This document shows, piece after piece, positions 9,580-18,962 of a stretch of DNA of 64,000 bases. The notes below the pieces were generated by a model. That model was not told the origin of the DNA and did not search any database. It was given only the letters and a program-made list of their open reading frames with translations. Source of the stretch: Bacillota bacterium (GTDB lineage: Bacteria > Sysuimicrobiota > Sysuimicrobiia > Sysuimicrobiales > Segetimicrobiaceae); contig JAJPJL010000063.1 in assembly GCA_021324255.1 (NCBI GenBank), positions 29,217 through 93,216 of the forward strand, in the 5' to 3' direction. A program made the translations under genes and the position numbers. The first letter of the stretch is position 1. Each line of letters starts with the position of its first letter.

Positions 9580-10331
9580 CGTACGACCTCCCCCGCCGCG
9601 AGCCGGATCTCCAAGCGGCGGTTCGCCTTGCCTTTGTTCTCCGTCTTCACGATCTTGAGGGCCCCGATCTCGCGGGCGCTGGCGACGTGCGTGCCGCCGT
9701 CGGCCTGCGCGTCGTACCCTTCGATCTCCACCACCCGGATCCGGTCGAGATCGCGGGGCACGGTATCCCGGGCGAGCCGCACGAGATCCAACCGTTCGAA
9801 CTCGTCCCGCGTCACAAACCGCACCGTGATGCGGGGGCCCACGGCGATCACACGATTCGCCTCCTGCTCCACGGCCGCCACGCGATCCCTGCTGAGATCC
9901 TCGAGGGCAAAGTCCATGCGGGCGCGGTCGGGATAGATGGCGCCGCCCGTGACCAGGGCGCCGAACAACCGGTAGACCGCGCCCACGAGAATGTGGAGCG
10001 CCGAGTGATGGCGCATGATCGCGTACCGCCGGTCCCAGTCCAGGACCGCGGTGACCGCGGCGCCCGGCGGCGGGCCGTCGCCGTCGAGGACGTGCCAGAC
10101 GTCCGGCCCGGCGCGCCGCACCTCCACGACCCGTCGCTCGCCGCCCGGCCATCGCATCCACCCGAGGTCCGGCGGCTGGCCGCCGCCGCCGGGGAAACAC
10201 ACGGTTCGGTCGAGCACCACGGCCGGCCCGTCGGCGGCTGTGACGGCGGCCGCAGTCTCGCGCAGGTACGCGTCGTGGAGGTACAGGAGCTCCGTCATGG
10301 GCACCACCGGGGGCGCGCGAGATGTCGCCAT
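9576..10331 (-). CDS. AlaX-type alanyl-tRNA editing protein
   Basis: AlaRS editing domain: VVLDRTVCFPGGGGQPPDLG, HHSALHILVGAVYRLFGA; start could also be 10298. Confidence 0.88.
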   Translation of the reverse strand: MATSRAPPVVPMTELLYLHDAYLRETAAAVTAADGPAVVLDRTVCFPGGGGQPPDLGWMRWPGGERRVVEVRRAGPDVWHVLDGDGPPPGAAVTAVLDWDRRYAIMRHHSALHILVGAVYRLFGALVTGGAIYPDRARMDFALEDLSRDRVAAVEQEANRVIAVGPRITVRFVTRDEFERLDLVRLARDTVPRDLDRIRVVEIEGYDAQADGGTHVASAREIGALKIVKTENKGKANRRLEIRLAAGEVVR

Positions 10332-10342
10332 CGTCGCATAAT

Positions 10343-10362
10343 TAGTTGACAATCGTCAACTA
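10343..10362. promoter_or_regulatory. Candidate operator TAGTTGAC-AATC-GTCAACTA
   Basis: Perfect 8-bp inverted repeat with 4-bp spacer immediately upstream of the AlaX-YCII-ABM-MarR:GNAT operon. Confidence 0.6.
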
Positions 10363-10445
10363 TTTCACGACGACCCCGCGGGTGGCGCGGCGTGGAGGGA
10401 GACAGAGGAGGAAGCGGGCGGACCGGTGCGACGGAGCGCGTGACG

Positions 10446-10928
10446 CTAGGGAGAGCCGCCTTCGCCCGGCGACGCGGGAGCGCCGGTCGGGAGCCCCGGC
10501 ACGAGCTCGCCTCTGACCTGCGTGGAGTGCCCGCGGAACAGCGCGATCACCCTGCCCGTCTGGTCGGTGACCGTGACGTCGCACGTGCCGGACCGCGCGC
10601 CGCGATGCCGCTCCGCGGCCGAGGCGGTCAGGACGTCGCCCTCGCGGGCCGGCGCGATGAACGTGATGAGGCAGTTGTTGGCGACCGTAACGCGGTTGTG
10701 CGAGTTGCAGGCGAACGCGAACGCGGAGTCCGCGAGGGAGAAGATCAACCCCCCGTGGCAAACGAGGTGCCCGTTGCACATGTCGGGCCGCACCGGCATG
10801 CGGAGCACGGCGCGGCCCGGCCCGACCTCGAGCACTTCCATGCCGAGCGCCTGGCTGGCGCGATCCCGCGCCCACATGGCGTCGCGGGCCGCTTCGGCGA
10901 TCGATTGCGGCGTCAACCTGCGGCTCAT
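10446..10928 (-). CDS. PaaI-family hotdog thioesterase
   Basis: NGHLVCHGGLIFSLADSAFAFACNSH hotdog motif. Confidence 0.88.
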   Translation of the reverse strand: MSRRLTPQSIAEAARDAMWARDRASQALGMEVLEVGPGRAVLRMPVRPDMCNGHLVCHGGLIFSLADSAFAFACNSHNRVTVANNCLITFIAPAREGDVLTASAAERHRGARSGTCDVTVTDQTGRVIALFRGHSTQVRGELVPGLPTGAPASPGEGGSP

Positions 10929-11042
10929 GCCCACCCGGCCGTCGATGCACGCGGCCGGGGTACGGCTTCGTGAGCGGGCGGGCCGCGGTCCTGCCGCGCA
11001 CCCGCGGACCGGCGCCGCGGCGTCCCATGCTATCATAGCCAC

Positions 11043-12431
11043 GTGATGACGACGGCAACCGACCGAAAGCGGCAGCCGCCGGTCCAGAAGGGCCGGGACG
11101 TGGCCCTCGACATCGACCGCCTCGCGTACGGCGGGCGGGGCGTCGGGCGCGTCGACGGCTTCGTCGTGTTTGTCCCCGGCACCGCGCCGGGCGACCGCGT
11201 GCGCGCGCGCCCATGGCGGGTCAAACGCGGGTACGCCGAGGCCGACCTCGTCGCCGTGGAGCGCCCCTCACCACACCGCACGCCGCCGCCCTGCCCGCAC
11301 TTCGGACCCTGCGGCGGCTGCGTCTGGCAGCACGTTGCCTACGAGACGCAGGCCGCGGCCAAGGAATCGATCGTGCGGGAGAGCCTGACGCACCTCGCCG
11401 GCGCCGCGCCGGTGTCCGTGCGGCCGATCATCGCGATGGCGGAACCGTGGCGCTATCGCAACAAGATGGAGTTTACGTTTCATCCCACCGGTGTGCTCGG
11501 CCTCCACCGCCGGGGCGCCTTCGATCGCATCACCCCGATCGAGTCGTGCCTCCTGCAGTCCCGCGCGGCGAACGGCATCTTGTCCGCCGTGCGCGCGTTC
11601 GCGGCGACCTCAGCGCTCTCCCGGTATGCTCCGCGCGAGCGGGCCGGGCTGCTGCGCCAGCTCGTGATCAGGGAAGCCGCGGCCACGGGGGAGCTCATGG
11701 CCGCGATCGTGACGACCGCGCCGGAGGTGCCGGCGTTGCGCGCGCTTGCGGAGCGTCTCGTGGCGGGCGAACCGCGGATCGCGGGGGTGCTCCACGCCGT
11801 CAATCCGGGCCCCTCCGACGGTCTGCCGTTTGCGAGCATCACCGTCCTGGCCGGGCGGCCGTACATCGTCGACGCGATCGACGGACTCCGGTTTCGCATC
11901 GGCCTCGAGACGTTCTTCCAGACCAACACGGCGCAGGCGGAGCAGCTCGTGCACGTCGTCCGGGAATTTGCCCGGCTCGGCGGCGGCGAGGCGGTCTACG
12001 ACCTCTACTGCGGGGTGGGGACGTTTTCCCTGGCGCTCGCCCGGCGCGCGGCGCGTGTCTACGGGGTCGAGATCGCGGCGGCGGCCGTCGAGGCGGCCGC
12101 GGAGAACGCCGCGCTCAACGGCCTCGCAAATGTCGAGTTTACGAGCGGCGACGTGCGCAGGGCTCTCCCCGCGCTCGCCGCGCGCACGGGTCGGCCCGAC
12201 CTCGTGCTGCTCGATCCGCCGCGCGGCGGCGCGGGCGGGCGGGTGATGCGGCGAGTGATGGAGACCCAGGCGCCGCGGGTCATCTATGTCTCGTGCAATC
12301 CCACGACGCTCGCCCCGGATCTCAAGGAACTGCTCGCCGGCGGGTACGCGCTCCGGGCGGTGCAGCCCATCGACCTGTTCCCTCACACGCACCACGTGGA
12401 GTGCGTCGCGCTCCTGGAGCGGGCCTCCTAG
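11043..12431 (+). CDS. rlmD: TrmA/RlmD-family 23S rRNA (uracil-C5)-methyltransferase
   Basis: TRAM domain, CPHFGPCGGCVWQH cluster, FFQTNTAQAEQL, DLYCGVGTFSL, YVSCNPTTLAPDL. Confidence 0.88.
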   Translation: MMTTATDRKRQPPVQKGRDVALDIDRLAYGGRGVGRVDGFVVFVPGTAPGDRVRARPWRVKRGYAEADLVAVERPSPHRTPPPCPHFGPCGGCVWQHVAYETQAAAKESIVRESLTHLAGAAPVSVRPIIAMAEPWRYRNKMEFTFHPTGVLGLHRRGAFDRITPIESCLLQSRAANGILSAVRAFAATSALSRYAPRERAGLLRQLVIREAAATGELMAAIVTTAPEVPALRALAERLVAGEPRIAGVLHAVNPGPSDGLPFASITVLAGRPYIVDAIDGLRFRIGLETFFQTNTAQAEQLVHVVREFARLGGGEAVYDLYCGVGTFSLALARRAARVYGVEIAAAAVEAAAENAALNGLANVEFTSGDVRRALPALAARTGRPDLVLLDPPRGGAGGRVMRRVMETQAPRVIYVSCNPTTLAPDLKELLAGGYALRAVQPIDLFPHTHHVECVALLERAS

Positions 12432-12473
12432 GGAGCGCCGCGGGTCGAGGCCCCGCGCGGCCGGCGCGCCCGG

Positions 12474-13754
12474 TCAGCCGCGGGCCAACCGTGCCAAGAG
12501 CGGCATGACATCCGTGCCCCGCAGCGTCCCGAGGCTTCCCCGCGCGCACGCGGCCTCATTGAACACCCGGCTTCCGTCAGAAGCGACGCCGTGCCCGGCG
12601 ACGAGCAGCGGCACCGGATCGTCCGAGTGGCGCCCCAGAATGCACGGCGTCGCATGGTCGGCGGTGACCGCGATGACCACCTCGTCCAGGGACACGTCCC
12701 CGAGCAGCGTGCCGAAGAAGGCGCGGTCGATGGCCTCGATCACCTGCGTCTTTGCCCGGCAGTCCTTGTCATGCCCCGGCTCGTCGGGGCCCTTGAGGTG
12801 CATGTACAGGCCGCCGTGCGACCGATATTCGCGCGCGGCCGTGCGCGCCCACTCCGCGTAGACGCGCTCCTTGTCGGCGCCGCTCGGCGGCACCGGGATC
12901 ACGGTCATTCCGGTGAGCTGGGCGATGCCGCGTTCGACCGGCATTTCGACGAAGCACCCGAAGCCGATGCCGAACCGCTCGGCGATGGGGGGCATCTTGG
13001 GCAGGTGGTCGCCGGCATCGCGCACGAGCAGCAGGTTCGCGGGCGGGCGGCCGCGCTGCCGCCGGCGCTCGTTGACGGGATGGTGCTCCAGCACCTCGCG
13101 AGCACGGTCCGAGAACTCGTTGACCAGGAGCGCGGCGGTCCGGGCCTCCTCGCTCTCGTCGAGCGGCCGGCACCGCTCGACCTCGTTGCCGACCGTGACA
13201 TTGGCCACGCCGAGGCCGTCGCCGACGCGCCCGTAGGCGGGATCCGTGTTGCTGATCTTCGCGGACAGGCGCCCGCCCCTCCGCCGGATGACGACCGCGG
13301 CGCGGTGGGCCACGCTGGCCCGCACCTCGAGATCCGCCGGGGCCGAGTGGAGGCGCACGTCCCGGGTGACTGCCTCCGCCAGTTCCCGCGCGTCGTCGGA
13401 CGCCAAGTCCCGCCCCGCGCGACGATCGAGGATGACCCGGCCCTCGCCGCCGGTCGCGAAATTGGCGCGGAGCGCGAGGTCGCCGTCCTGGAACGCCATG
13501 CCCGACCCCACCGCCTCCAGGACCCCGCGGCCGGTATGGTACGTGAACGGATCGTAGCCCAGGATCGCGGTGACCGCGACGTCGGACTCGGGCGCGATGC
13601 CCGGACCCACCGTCTGCACGACGCCGGTGCGTCCCTCGAGCGTCAGGGCGCCGAGGAACGGCACGGCCGCGGCTTCGAGCGGGGTGCGGTTGCCGAGGGC
13701 GGGGACGGGCCGGTCCGCGAGCCCGTCCAGCACGACGTAGAGCACGTGGGTCAT
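12474..13754 (-). CDS. 2,3-bisphosphoglycerate-independent phosphoglycerate mutase, archaeal (ApgM) type
   Basis: VLYVVLDGLADRP, GIAPESDVAVTAILGYDP, KGPDEPGHDKD, VTADHATPC. Confidence 0.87.
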   Translation of the reverse strand: MTHVLYVVLDGLADRPVPALGNRTPLEAAAVPFLGALTLEGRTGVVQTVGPGIAPESDVAVTAILGYDPFTYHTGRGVLEAVGSGMAFQDGDLALRANFATGGEGRVILDRRAGRDLASDDARELAEAVTRDVRLHSAPADLEVRASVAHRAAVVIRRRGGRLSAKISNTDPAYGRVGDGLGVANVTVGNEVERCRPLDESEEARTAALLVNEFSDRAREVLEHHPVNERRRQRGRPPANLLLVRDAGDHLPKMPPIAERFGIGFGCFVEMPVERGIAQLTGMTVIPVPPSGADKERVYAEWARTAAREYRSHGGLYMHLKGPDEPGHDKDCRAKTQVIEAIDRAFFGTLLGDVSLDEVVIAVTADHATPCILGRHSDDPVPLLVAGHGVASDGSRVFNEAACARGSLGTLRGTDVMPLLARLARG

Positions 13755-14632
13755 CGGGCGCCTCCACGAAGCCGCGCGAGGAGGTCGCGGCTGAGGACGC
13801 CGCGGCACACTTCCTCCACCGGGCCGGTCAAGCGGATGGAGTAGTCGGACGCGACCTCGACGCGCAACAGACCGCCGGGGCTCCGGACGGCGACCCGGCG
13901 GCCGGTGAAGTCGTGGCGGACACACGCCGCCGCCACGGCGCTGGAACTGGTGCCCGATGCCATGGTCTCGCCGGCGCCGCGCTCCCAGATGCGAATGGTG
14001 ACCCGGCTCGGCGAGTCCACGCGGACGAACTGTACGTTCGTGCGTTGGGGGAACATCCGATGGTGCTCGAGCGCCGGCCCGAGGCGTGCCAGATCGACCG
14101 ACGCCGGATCGTCCACGAACACCACGCAGTGAGGGTTGCCGACCGAAACGGCCGTGACCTCCAGCGCTTCCCCGTCGACGGTGATCCGCTCGCCGAGGAT
14201 CTCGCGGTCGGGTCCCGTGGCCGGCACCTCGCGGCTGCGAAACGTCGCGCGGCCCATCCCGGCCGTGATCGCCGCGACGCGGCCGCGCCGCACGTCGAGC
14301 GCGACGGGCACCACGCCGCCCTTGGTGTCCACGCGAAACACCCGACGGCGCGTGTACCCGTGGTCCCACAGGCACTTCGCGAAAATGCGGATGCCGTTGC
14401 CGCTCTTCTCCGCCTCGCTGCCGTCGGGATTGAAGATCCGAAGGCCGAACTCCGCGCGGCGGCTCCGCTGCAGCGTCAGGATGCCGTCCGACCCCACCCC
14501 GAGATGGCGGTGACAGATCAGGCGGATCGAGCGCGGGGTCAGCCGGATCCCCAGCGTCCGAGGATCCACGACCAGGTAGTCGTTGCCGAGACCGTGTCCC
14601 TTGATGTATTCGTTCCGCCGGAGGGGAGGCAT
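13751..14632 (-). CDS. dapF: Diaminopimelate epimerase
   Basis: KGHGLGNDYLVVD, GTSSSAVAAACVRH; both catalytic-Cys positions read as other residues in this family variant. Confidence 0.83.
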   Translation of the reverse strand: MPPLRRNEYIKGHGLGNDYLVVDPRTLGIRLTPRSIRLICHRHLGVGSDGILTLQRSRRAEFGLRIFNPDGSEAEKSGNGIRIFAKCLWDHGYTRRRVFRVDTKGGVVPVALDVRRGRVAAITAGMGRATFRSREVPATGPDREILGERITVDGEALEVTAVSVGNPHCVVFVDDPASVDLARLGPALEHHRMFPQRTNVQFVRVDSPSRVTIRIWERGAGETMASGTSSSAVAAACVRHDFTGRRVAVRSPGGLLRVEVASDYSIRLTGPVEEVCRGVLSRDLLARLRGGAR

Positions 14633-14634
14633 CG

Positions 14635-15771
14635 CTACACGCCCGGACCGCGGCGGGTACGCGCCCGCCGGCGCGCGCTCGCAATGACGCGCCGCAGGAG
14701 ATCCGGAAATCCGATGCCGGCGGCCTGGGCGGCGCGCGGGATCAGGCTCCCCTCGCTCAGGCCTGGAATCGTGTTGGCTTCCAGGACGATGATGTTGCCG
14801 GCGGCGAGAAACATGTCCACCCGGGAAAATCCCTCGCAGCCGATCACGCGGTGCACGCGGAGCGCGATCGCCTGAGCCCGTTCCGCGGCCGCAGCCGGAA
14901 TGCGGGCCGGCACGATCTCCTCGGAGGCGCCGGGCACGTACTTGGCTTCATACGTGAAGAATTCGCGGTGCGGAACGATCTCGATGACCGGGAGCGCCTG
15001 AGGCTCGCCGCTCGCCGGCTCGTCGACGATGGCGCAGGTCAGTTCCGTACCGTGGAGGTGCTCTTCGATCAGCACGAGCTCGCCGTAGCCGAAGGCGTCG
15101 TCGACGGCGGCCGCCAGCGCCGCCTCGTCGCGGGCAATGGCCACGCCGAGGCTGGACCCGACCGCGTTCGGCTTCACCACGCACGGATAGCCGAGGTCGC
15201 GCCCGACCCGCGCCGCGATCGCGGCGCGGTCGGCGGCCCAGCGGGTCCGCTCCACCGGCAGGTAGGCCGGCACGGGAATACCGTTGGCCTGGAGCACCTG
15301 GCGGCTGCGCAGCTTATCCATCGCGAGCGCGCTCGCGAGCACGCCCGACCCAGTGTACGGAATGCCGAGAAGCTCCAGCATCCCCTGAATGGTGCCGTCC
15401 TCGCCGTACGGCCCGTGCATCGCGATAAAGGCGACGTCGACCGCGCCGCCGCCGACGACCTCGCCGATCTGCCGGGCCTCGCGGACCAGCGACGTCCCGG
15501 GCGCCGGGCCCGGCGGCGGCGCCGCCGGGGATCCGTCCCCCGCGCCCGGCAACCGGCGCAGGTCCGGACGCGGAAGCCAGTGGCCCTCCGTCGTGATCTC
15601 GACCGGCAGGACATCGAACTCGGCGGCATCCAGCGCGGCGATCACACGCGTCCCGCTCCACCACGACACCTGGCGCTCGGGCGACGGACCGCCGAGCAGC
15701 ACGGCGACGCGCACACGCCGGGGCCCGCGGGGGCTGGACTCGCCAGGGAGAGCGTCGGAGCGGGCGGACAT
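14635..15771 (-). CDS. ddl: D-alanine--D-alanine ligase
   Basis: VAVLLGGPSPERQVS, MHGPYGEDGTIQGMLELLGIPYTGSGVLASALAMDK, VLEANTIPGLSEGSLIPRAAQAAGI. Confidence 0.93.
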   Translation of the reverse strand: MSARSDALPGESSPRGPRRVRVAVLLGGPSPERQVSWWSGTRVIAALDAAEFDVLPVEITTEGHWLPRPDLRRLPGAGDGSPAAPPPGPAPGTSLVREARQIGEVVGGGAVDVAFIAMHGPYGEDGTIQGMLELLGIPYTGSGVLASALAMDKLRSRQVLQANGIPVPAYLPVERTRWAADRAAIAARVGRDLGYPCVVKPNAVGSSLGVAIARDEAALAAAVDDAFGYGELVLIEEHLHGTELTCAIVDEPASGEPQALPVIEIVPHREFFTYEAKYVPGASEEIVPARIPAAAAERAQAIALRVHRVIGCEGFSRVDMFLAAGNIIVLEANTIPGLSEGSLIPRAAQAAGIGFPDLLRRVIASARRRARTRRGPGV

Positions 15772-15832
15772 GACTCGCGGGCGTTGTTCGGGAACGAAGG
15801 AGCAATCCCTTCCGGCGTGGTAGCGTCGGAGC

Positions 15833-16570
15833 GTGGCGGTTGTGCGCGGCGTCATCTTCGATCTCGGCAGCACCCTCATTCGCCGCACGGGCCTCGAGCT
15901 GGAGCAGGCCAAGTGCGCGGCGCTGGCCGCCTGGGCGGCGTCGGCGCTCGGTTATCCCGACGGCGCGGCGCTCAGCGGGCGCCTGCTCGAAATCCGGCTG
16001 GAAGGGTGGCGCCGCGCCGAGACCGAGCTGGTGGAGTATCGGGCGACCTGGGCCATTGCGCGGGCGTTCACGGAGGTCGGCCTGCCGGCAGACGAGGGCA
16101 CGCTGGCGCGGGCGGACCGCGTGTTTTTCCGGCCGGAGGTCCGGATCAGCCGCTTGTACCCCTGGGCGCACGAGGCGCTCGACGCGCTGGTCGCCATGGG
16201 CGTTCGCGTGGGGATGATCAGCAATGCCACGAGCCACCAACTCGTCGTCGACATCGCCGAGGCGCACGACATCGCCCGCTACTTCGATCCGCTCGTGAGC
16301 TCGGCCGGATTCGGGCACCCCAAGCCCCACGAGGGCATCTTCACGCACCTGCTCGGCGCCTGGGGGCTCCAGGCCGGCGAGGCCGTCATGGTCGGCGACA
16401 CGCTCGGGACGGATATCCTCGGCGCCGAGCGCGTCGGCATGCGATCGATCCTGGTCGACGTCGAGCCGAACCCCGACAACCGGCGCCACGCCGGCCGCGT
16501 GCGTCCGACCGCGACGGTGACGTCGCTCCGGGAGATCGCCCCGATCATCGAGCGCTGGACGGACGCGTAG
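15833..16570 (+). CDS. HAD-superfamily hydrolase
   Basis: VIFDLGSTLIRR, MISNATS, VGDTLGTDILGAERVGM. Confidence 0.9.
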   Translation: MAVVRGVIFDLGSTLIRRTGLELEQAKCAALAAWAASALGYPDGAALSGRLLEIRLEGWRRAETELVEYRATWAIARAFTEVGLPADEGTLARADRVFFRPEVRISRLYPWAHEALDALVAMGVRVGMISNATSHQLVVDIAEAHDIARYFDPLVSSAGFGHPKPHEGIFTHLLGAWGLQAGEAVMVGDTLGTDILGAERVGMRSILVDVEPNPDNRRHAGRVRPTATVTSLREIAPIIERWTDA

Positions 16571-16571
16571 C

Positions 16572-17759
16572 CTAGAGCACCGCCAGCGCCTGATCGAAGT
16601 CGGCGATCAGATCGTCGAGGTCCTCGATGCCGACGGAGATTCGGATGAGCCCGTCGGCGATGCCCGCCGCGAGGCGGGCCTCCCGGGGCATGTTGACGCT
16701 CGTCGTGGAAGCCGGGTGCGTGACCAGCGTGCTCACACCCCCGAGGCTCACGGCGAGTGTTGCCACGCGCAGGGCTTCGACGCAGCGGGCGCCCGCGGCG
16801 ACGGCGCCGCGCACCTCGATGCTCATCATGCCGCCGTACCCGTCCGTCATCTGCCGCGCGGCCACCGCGTGCCGCGGATGCTCCGGCAGCCCGGGGTAGT
16901 ACACGCGCTCCACGGCCGGGTGCGCCGCCAGGTACCGCGCCAGCGCAAACGCGTTCGCGTTGTGGCGTTCCATCCGCAACCCCAGCGTCATGAGCCCCCG
17001 GATCAGCAGGTACGCGGCGAAGGGGTCGAGCACGCCGCCGAGGATGCGCATGGTGCGGACGCAGCGCCGGATCAAATCGCTGGGTCCCGCGATGACGCCG
17101 GCCGTCACATCGTGGTGGCCGCCCAGGTATTTCGTCGCGCTGTGGCACACGAGGTCGACCCCCAGCGCGAGCGGGCGCTGATTGTACGGGGTCGCGAACG
17201 TGTTGTCCGCGACGGTCCAGGCGCCGCAGCGCTTCGCCAGCGCGACGACGCCGGCGATGTCCGTGACGCCCAGCAAGGGGTTGTTTGGCGTTTCGATGTA
17301 GAGCAGCTTCGTCGACGGCCGGATGGCCCGACCGTACGCGTCGAGGTCGGGATCGTCCAGAAACGTGGTCTCCACGCCGTATCGCGGACACACCCCGTGG
17401 AACAGCTCGAACGTCGCTTGGTAGACCGCCTTCGGCACGATGGCATGGTCGCCGGCGCGCAGCAGGCTCAGCACCGCCGTGGAAATCGCGGCCATGCCGG
17501 AGGAGACGGCGAGGGCCGCCTCGGCCTGCTCGAGGAGCGCAACCTTCCGCTGAAACTCGTCCGTGGTCGGGTTGGCCCACCGCGTGTAGAAGTACCCCGG
17601 CCCGGTTTCCGCGCCCAGGCGCGCGCCCTCCTCTACCGTCTCGTAGCGGAAGGTGGCGGTTTGATAGATCGGCGGAACGACCGCACGGTGCCCGTCCGGC
17701 ACCCTGCCGCCGTGGATGGCTCGCGTCGTAAAGCCGTGCGCGCCGGGTTTCGTGGACAT
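16572..17759 (-). CDS. Cys/Met metabolism PLP-dependent enzyme (cystathionine gamma-synthase / methionine gamma-lyase family)
   Basis: YTRWANPTTDEFQ, SSGMAAIST, VCHSATKYLGGH. Confidence 0.9.
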   Translation of the reverse strand: MSTKPGAHGFTTRAIHGGRVPDGHRAVVPPIYQTATFRYETVEEGARLGAETGPGYFYTRWANPTTDEFQRKVALLEQAEAALAVSSGMAAISTAVLSLLRAGDHAIVPKAVYQATFELFHGVCPRYGVETTFLDDPDLDAYGRAIRPSTKLLYIETPNNPLLGVTDIAGVVALAKRCGAWTVADNTFATPYNQRPLALGVDLVCHSATKYLGGHHDVTAGVIAGPSDLIRRCVRTMRILGGVLDPFAAYLLIRGLMTLGLRMERHNANAFALARYLAAHPAVERVYYPGLPEHPRHAVAARQMTDGYGGMMSIEVRGAVAAGARCVEALRVATLAVSLGGVSTLVTHPASTTSVNMPREARLAAGIADGLIRISVGIEDLDDLIADFDQALAVL

Positions 17760-17832
17760 GGGTGCCAGGCTTCGTGGACCGGCCGGACCGGTCCTGCGAT
17801 CCCGTGAGGTCGCGTCATCCACGCCAGGCGCC

Positions 17833-18738
17833 ATGCGTGCACGGCGGGGGGAACGTCCCGGGAGCGTCCCGAACCAGTCGACCGTGCCCATCGGCGCCCA
17901 CGTATCCACGAGCGGCCGCTTGTATGAGGCGGTGCCGCGCGCCCAAGCGATCGGCTGCGAGTGCCTGCAGATCTTCGTGGGCAGCCCCCGCCAGTGGCGG
18001 CTCGCGGTCTACCCGGATAGCGACCTCGCGGAGTTCCGGCGCCGGCGCACCGCCGCCGGGCTGGAGCCGCTCGTGGCGCACGCCTCATACCTGATCAACC
18101 TGGCCGCTCCCGATCCGGTGCTGCGACGCCGCTCGGTGGCCGCGCTCCGGCACACGCTCCGAGGCGTCGACGCGCTCCGGGGATCCGCCGTGATCACGCA
18201 CATCGGGAGCGCGCCGGAGGTTCCCTGGCCGCTCAGCAGGCGGCGCGTGGCCGCGGCGATCCGCCAGGCGCTCGCGGACGGCATCCGGAGCGAGCTCCTT
18301 CTCGAGGGCAGCGCGGGCGGCACGATCGGCGGGCGGTTCGAGGAGCTGCGCGAGATCCTCGACGAGGCCGGCGACCGGCGCGTCGGCGTGTGCCTCGACA
18401 CGGCGCACCTGTTCGCGGCGGGGTGGGACCTGAGAACCGCCGACGGCGTCGCGCGCGCGGTCGAGGCGTTCGACCGGACCGTCGGGCTACGTCGCCTGCG
18501 GGTGCTCCACCTCAACGATTCGCGGAGCACGCTCGGATCGCGGCTGGACCGGCACGAAAATATCGGCGACGGGCAGATTGGACGGGCGGGCTTTCGCGCC
18601 GTCTTCGCGCACCCCGCGCTCGGCCGGCTCCCCGCCGTCATCGAAACGCCGGGATTCGCGCGGACCGGCCCGGATCGACGCAACGTCGCGATCCTGAAGC
18701 GCCTCCGCGCCGCGGCCCGCTCGCGAAACGGGCGCTAA
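17833..18738 (+). CDS. nfo: Deoxyribonuclease IV (endonuclease IV)
   Basis: PIGAHVSTSGRLYEAVPRAQAIGCECLQIFVGSPRQW, CLDTAHLFAAGWD, HENIGDGQIG; start may be the GTG at 17884. Confidence 0.9.
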   Translation: MRARRGERPGSVPNQSTVPIGAHVSTSGRLYEAVPRAQAIGCECLQIFVGSPRQWRLAVYPDSDLAEFRRRRTAAGLEPLVAHASYLINLAAPDPVLRRRSVAALRHTLRGVDALRGSAVITHIGSAPEVPWPLSRRRVAAAIRQALADGIRSELLLEGSAGGTIGGRFEELREILDEAGDRRVGVCLDTAHLFAAGWDLRTADGVARAVEAFDRTVGLRRLRVLHLNDSRSTLGSRLDRHENIGDGQIGRAGFRAVFAHPALGRLPAVIETPGFARTGPDRRNVAILKRLRAAARSRNGR

Positions 18739-18962
18739 TGCGGTGCGCAAACCATCCGGACCGCGCCGCGCTCGGGTACTGCGCGACCTGCGGCCGCCCG
18801 CTGTGCACGGCGTGCATCGTACGGACCAGCGCCGGCAACTATTGCGAGCGGTGCGCGGCGGGCGGAGATCGCCCCGCGCGGGCGCACCGCGGCATCCCGT
18901 GGTGGGCGGTCGCGCTCGGCGTGCTGGTGCTGTTCCTGATCGTACGGGCGTTCCTGCATTAG
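18738..18962 (+). CDS. Small B-box-like zinc-finger protein with C-terminal TM helix
   Basis: CANHPDRAALGYCATCGRPLCTACI...YCERC plus hydrophobic C-terminus; overlaps nfo stop (TAATG). Confidence 0.75.
   Translation: MRCANHPDRAALGYCATCGRPLCTACIVRTSAGNYCERCAAGGDRPARAHRGIPWWAVALGVLVLFLIVRAFLH

Noticed and set aside
12474-14684. 736-aa ORF as a PGAM fusion
   Set aside because: N-terminal part is the wrong frame of dapF; PGAM starts at 13754
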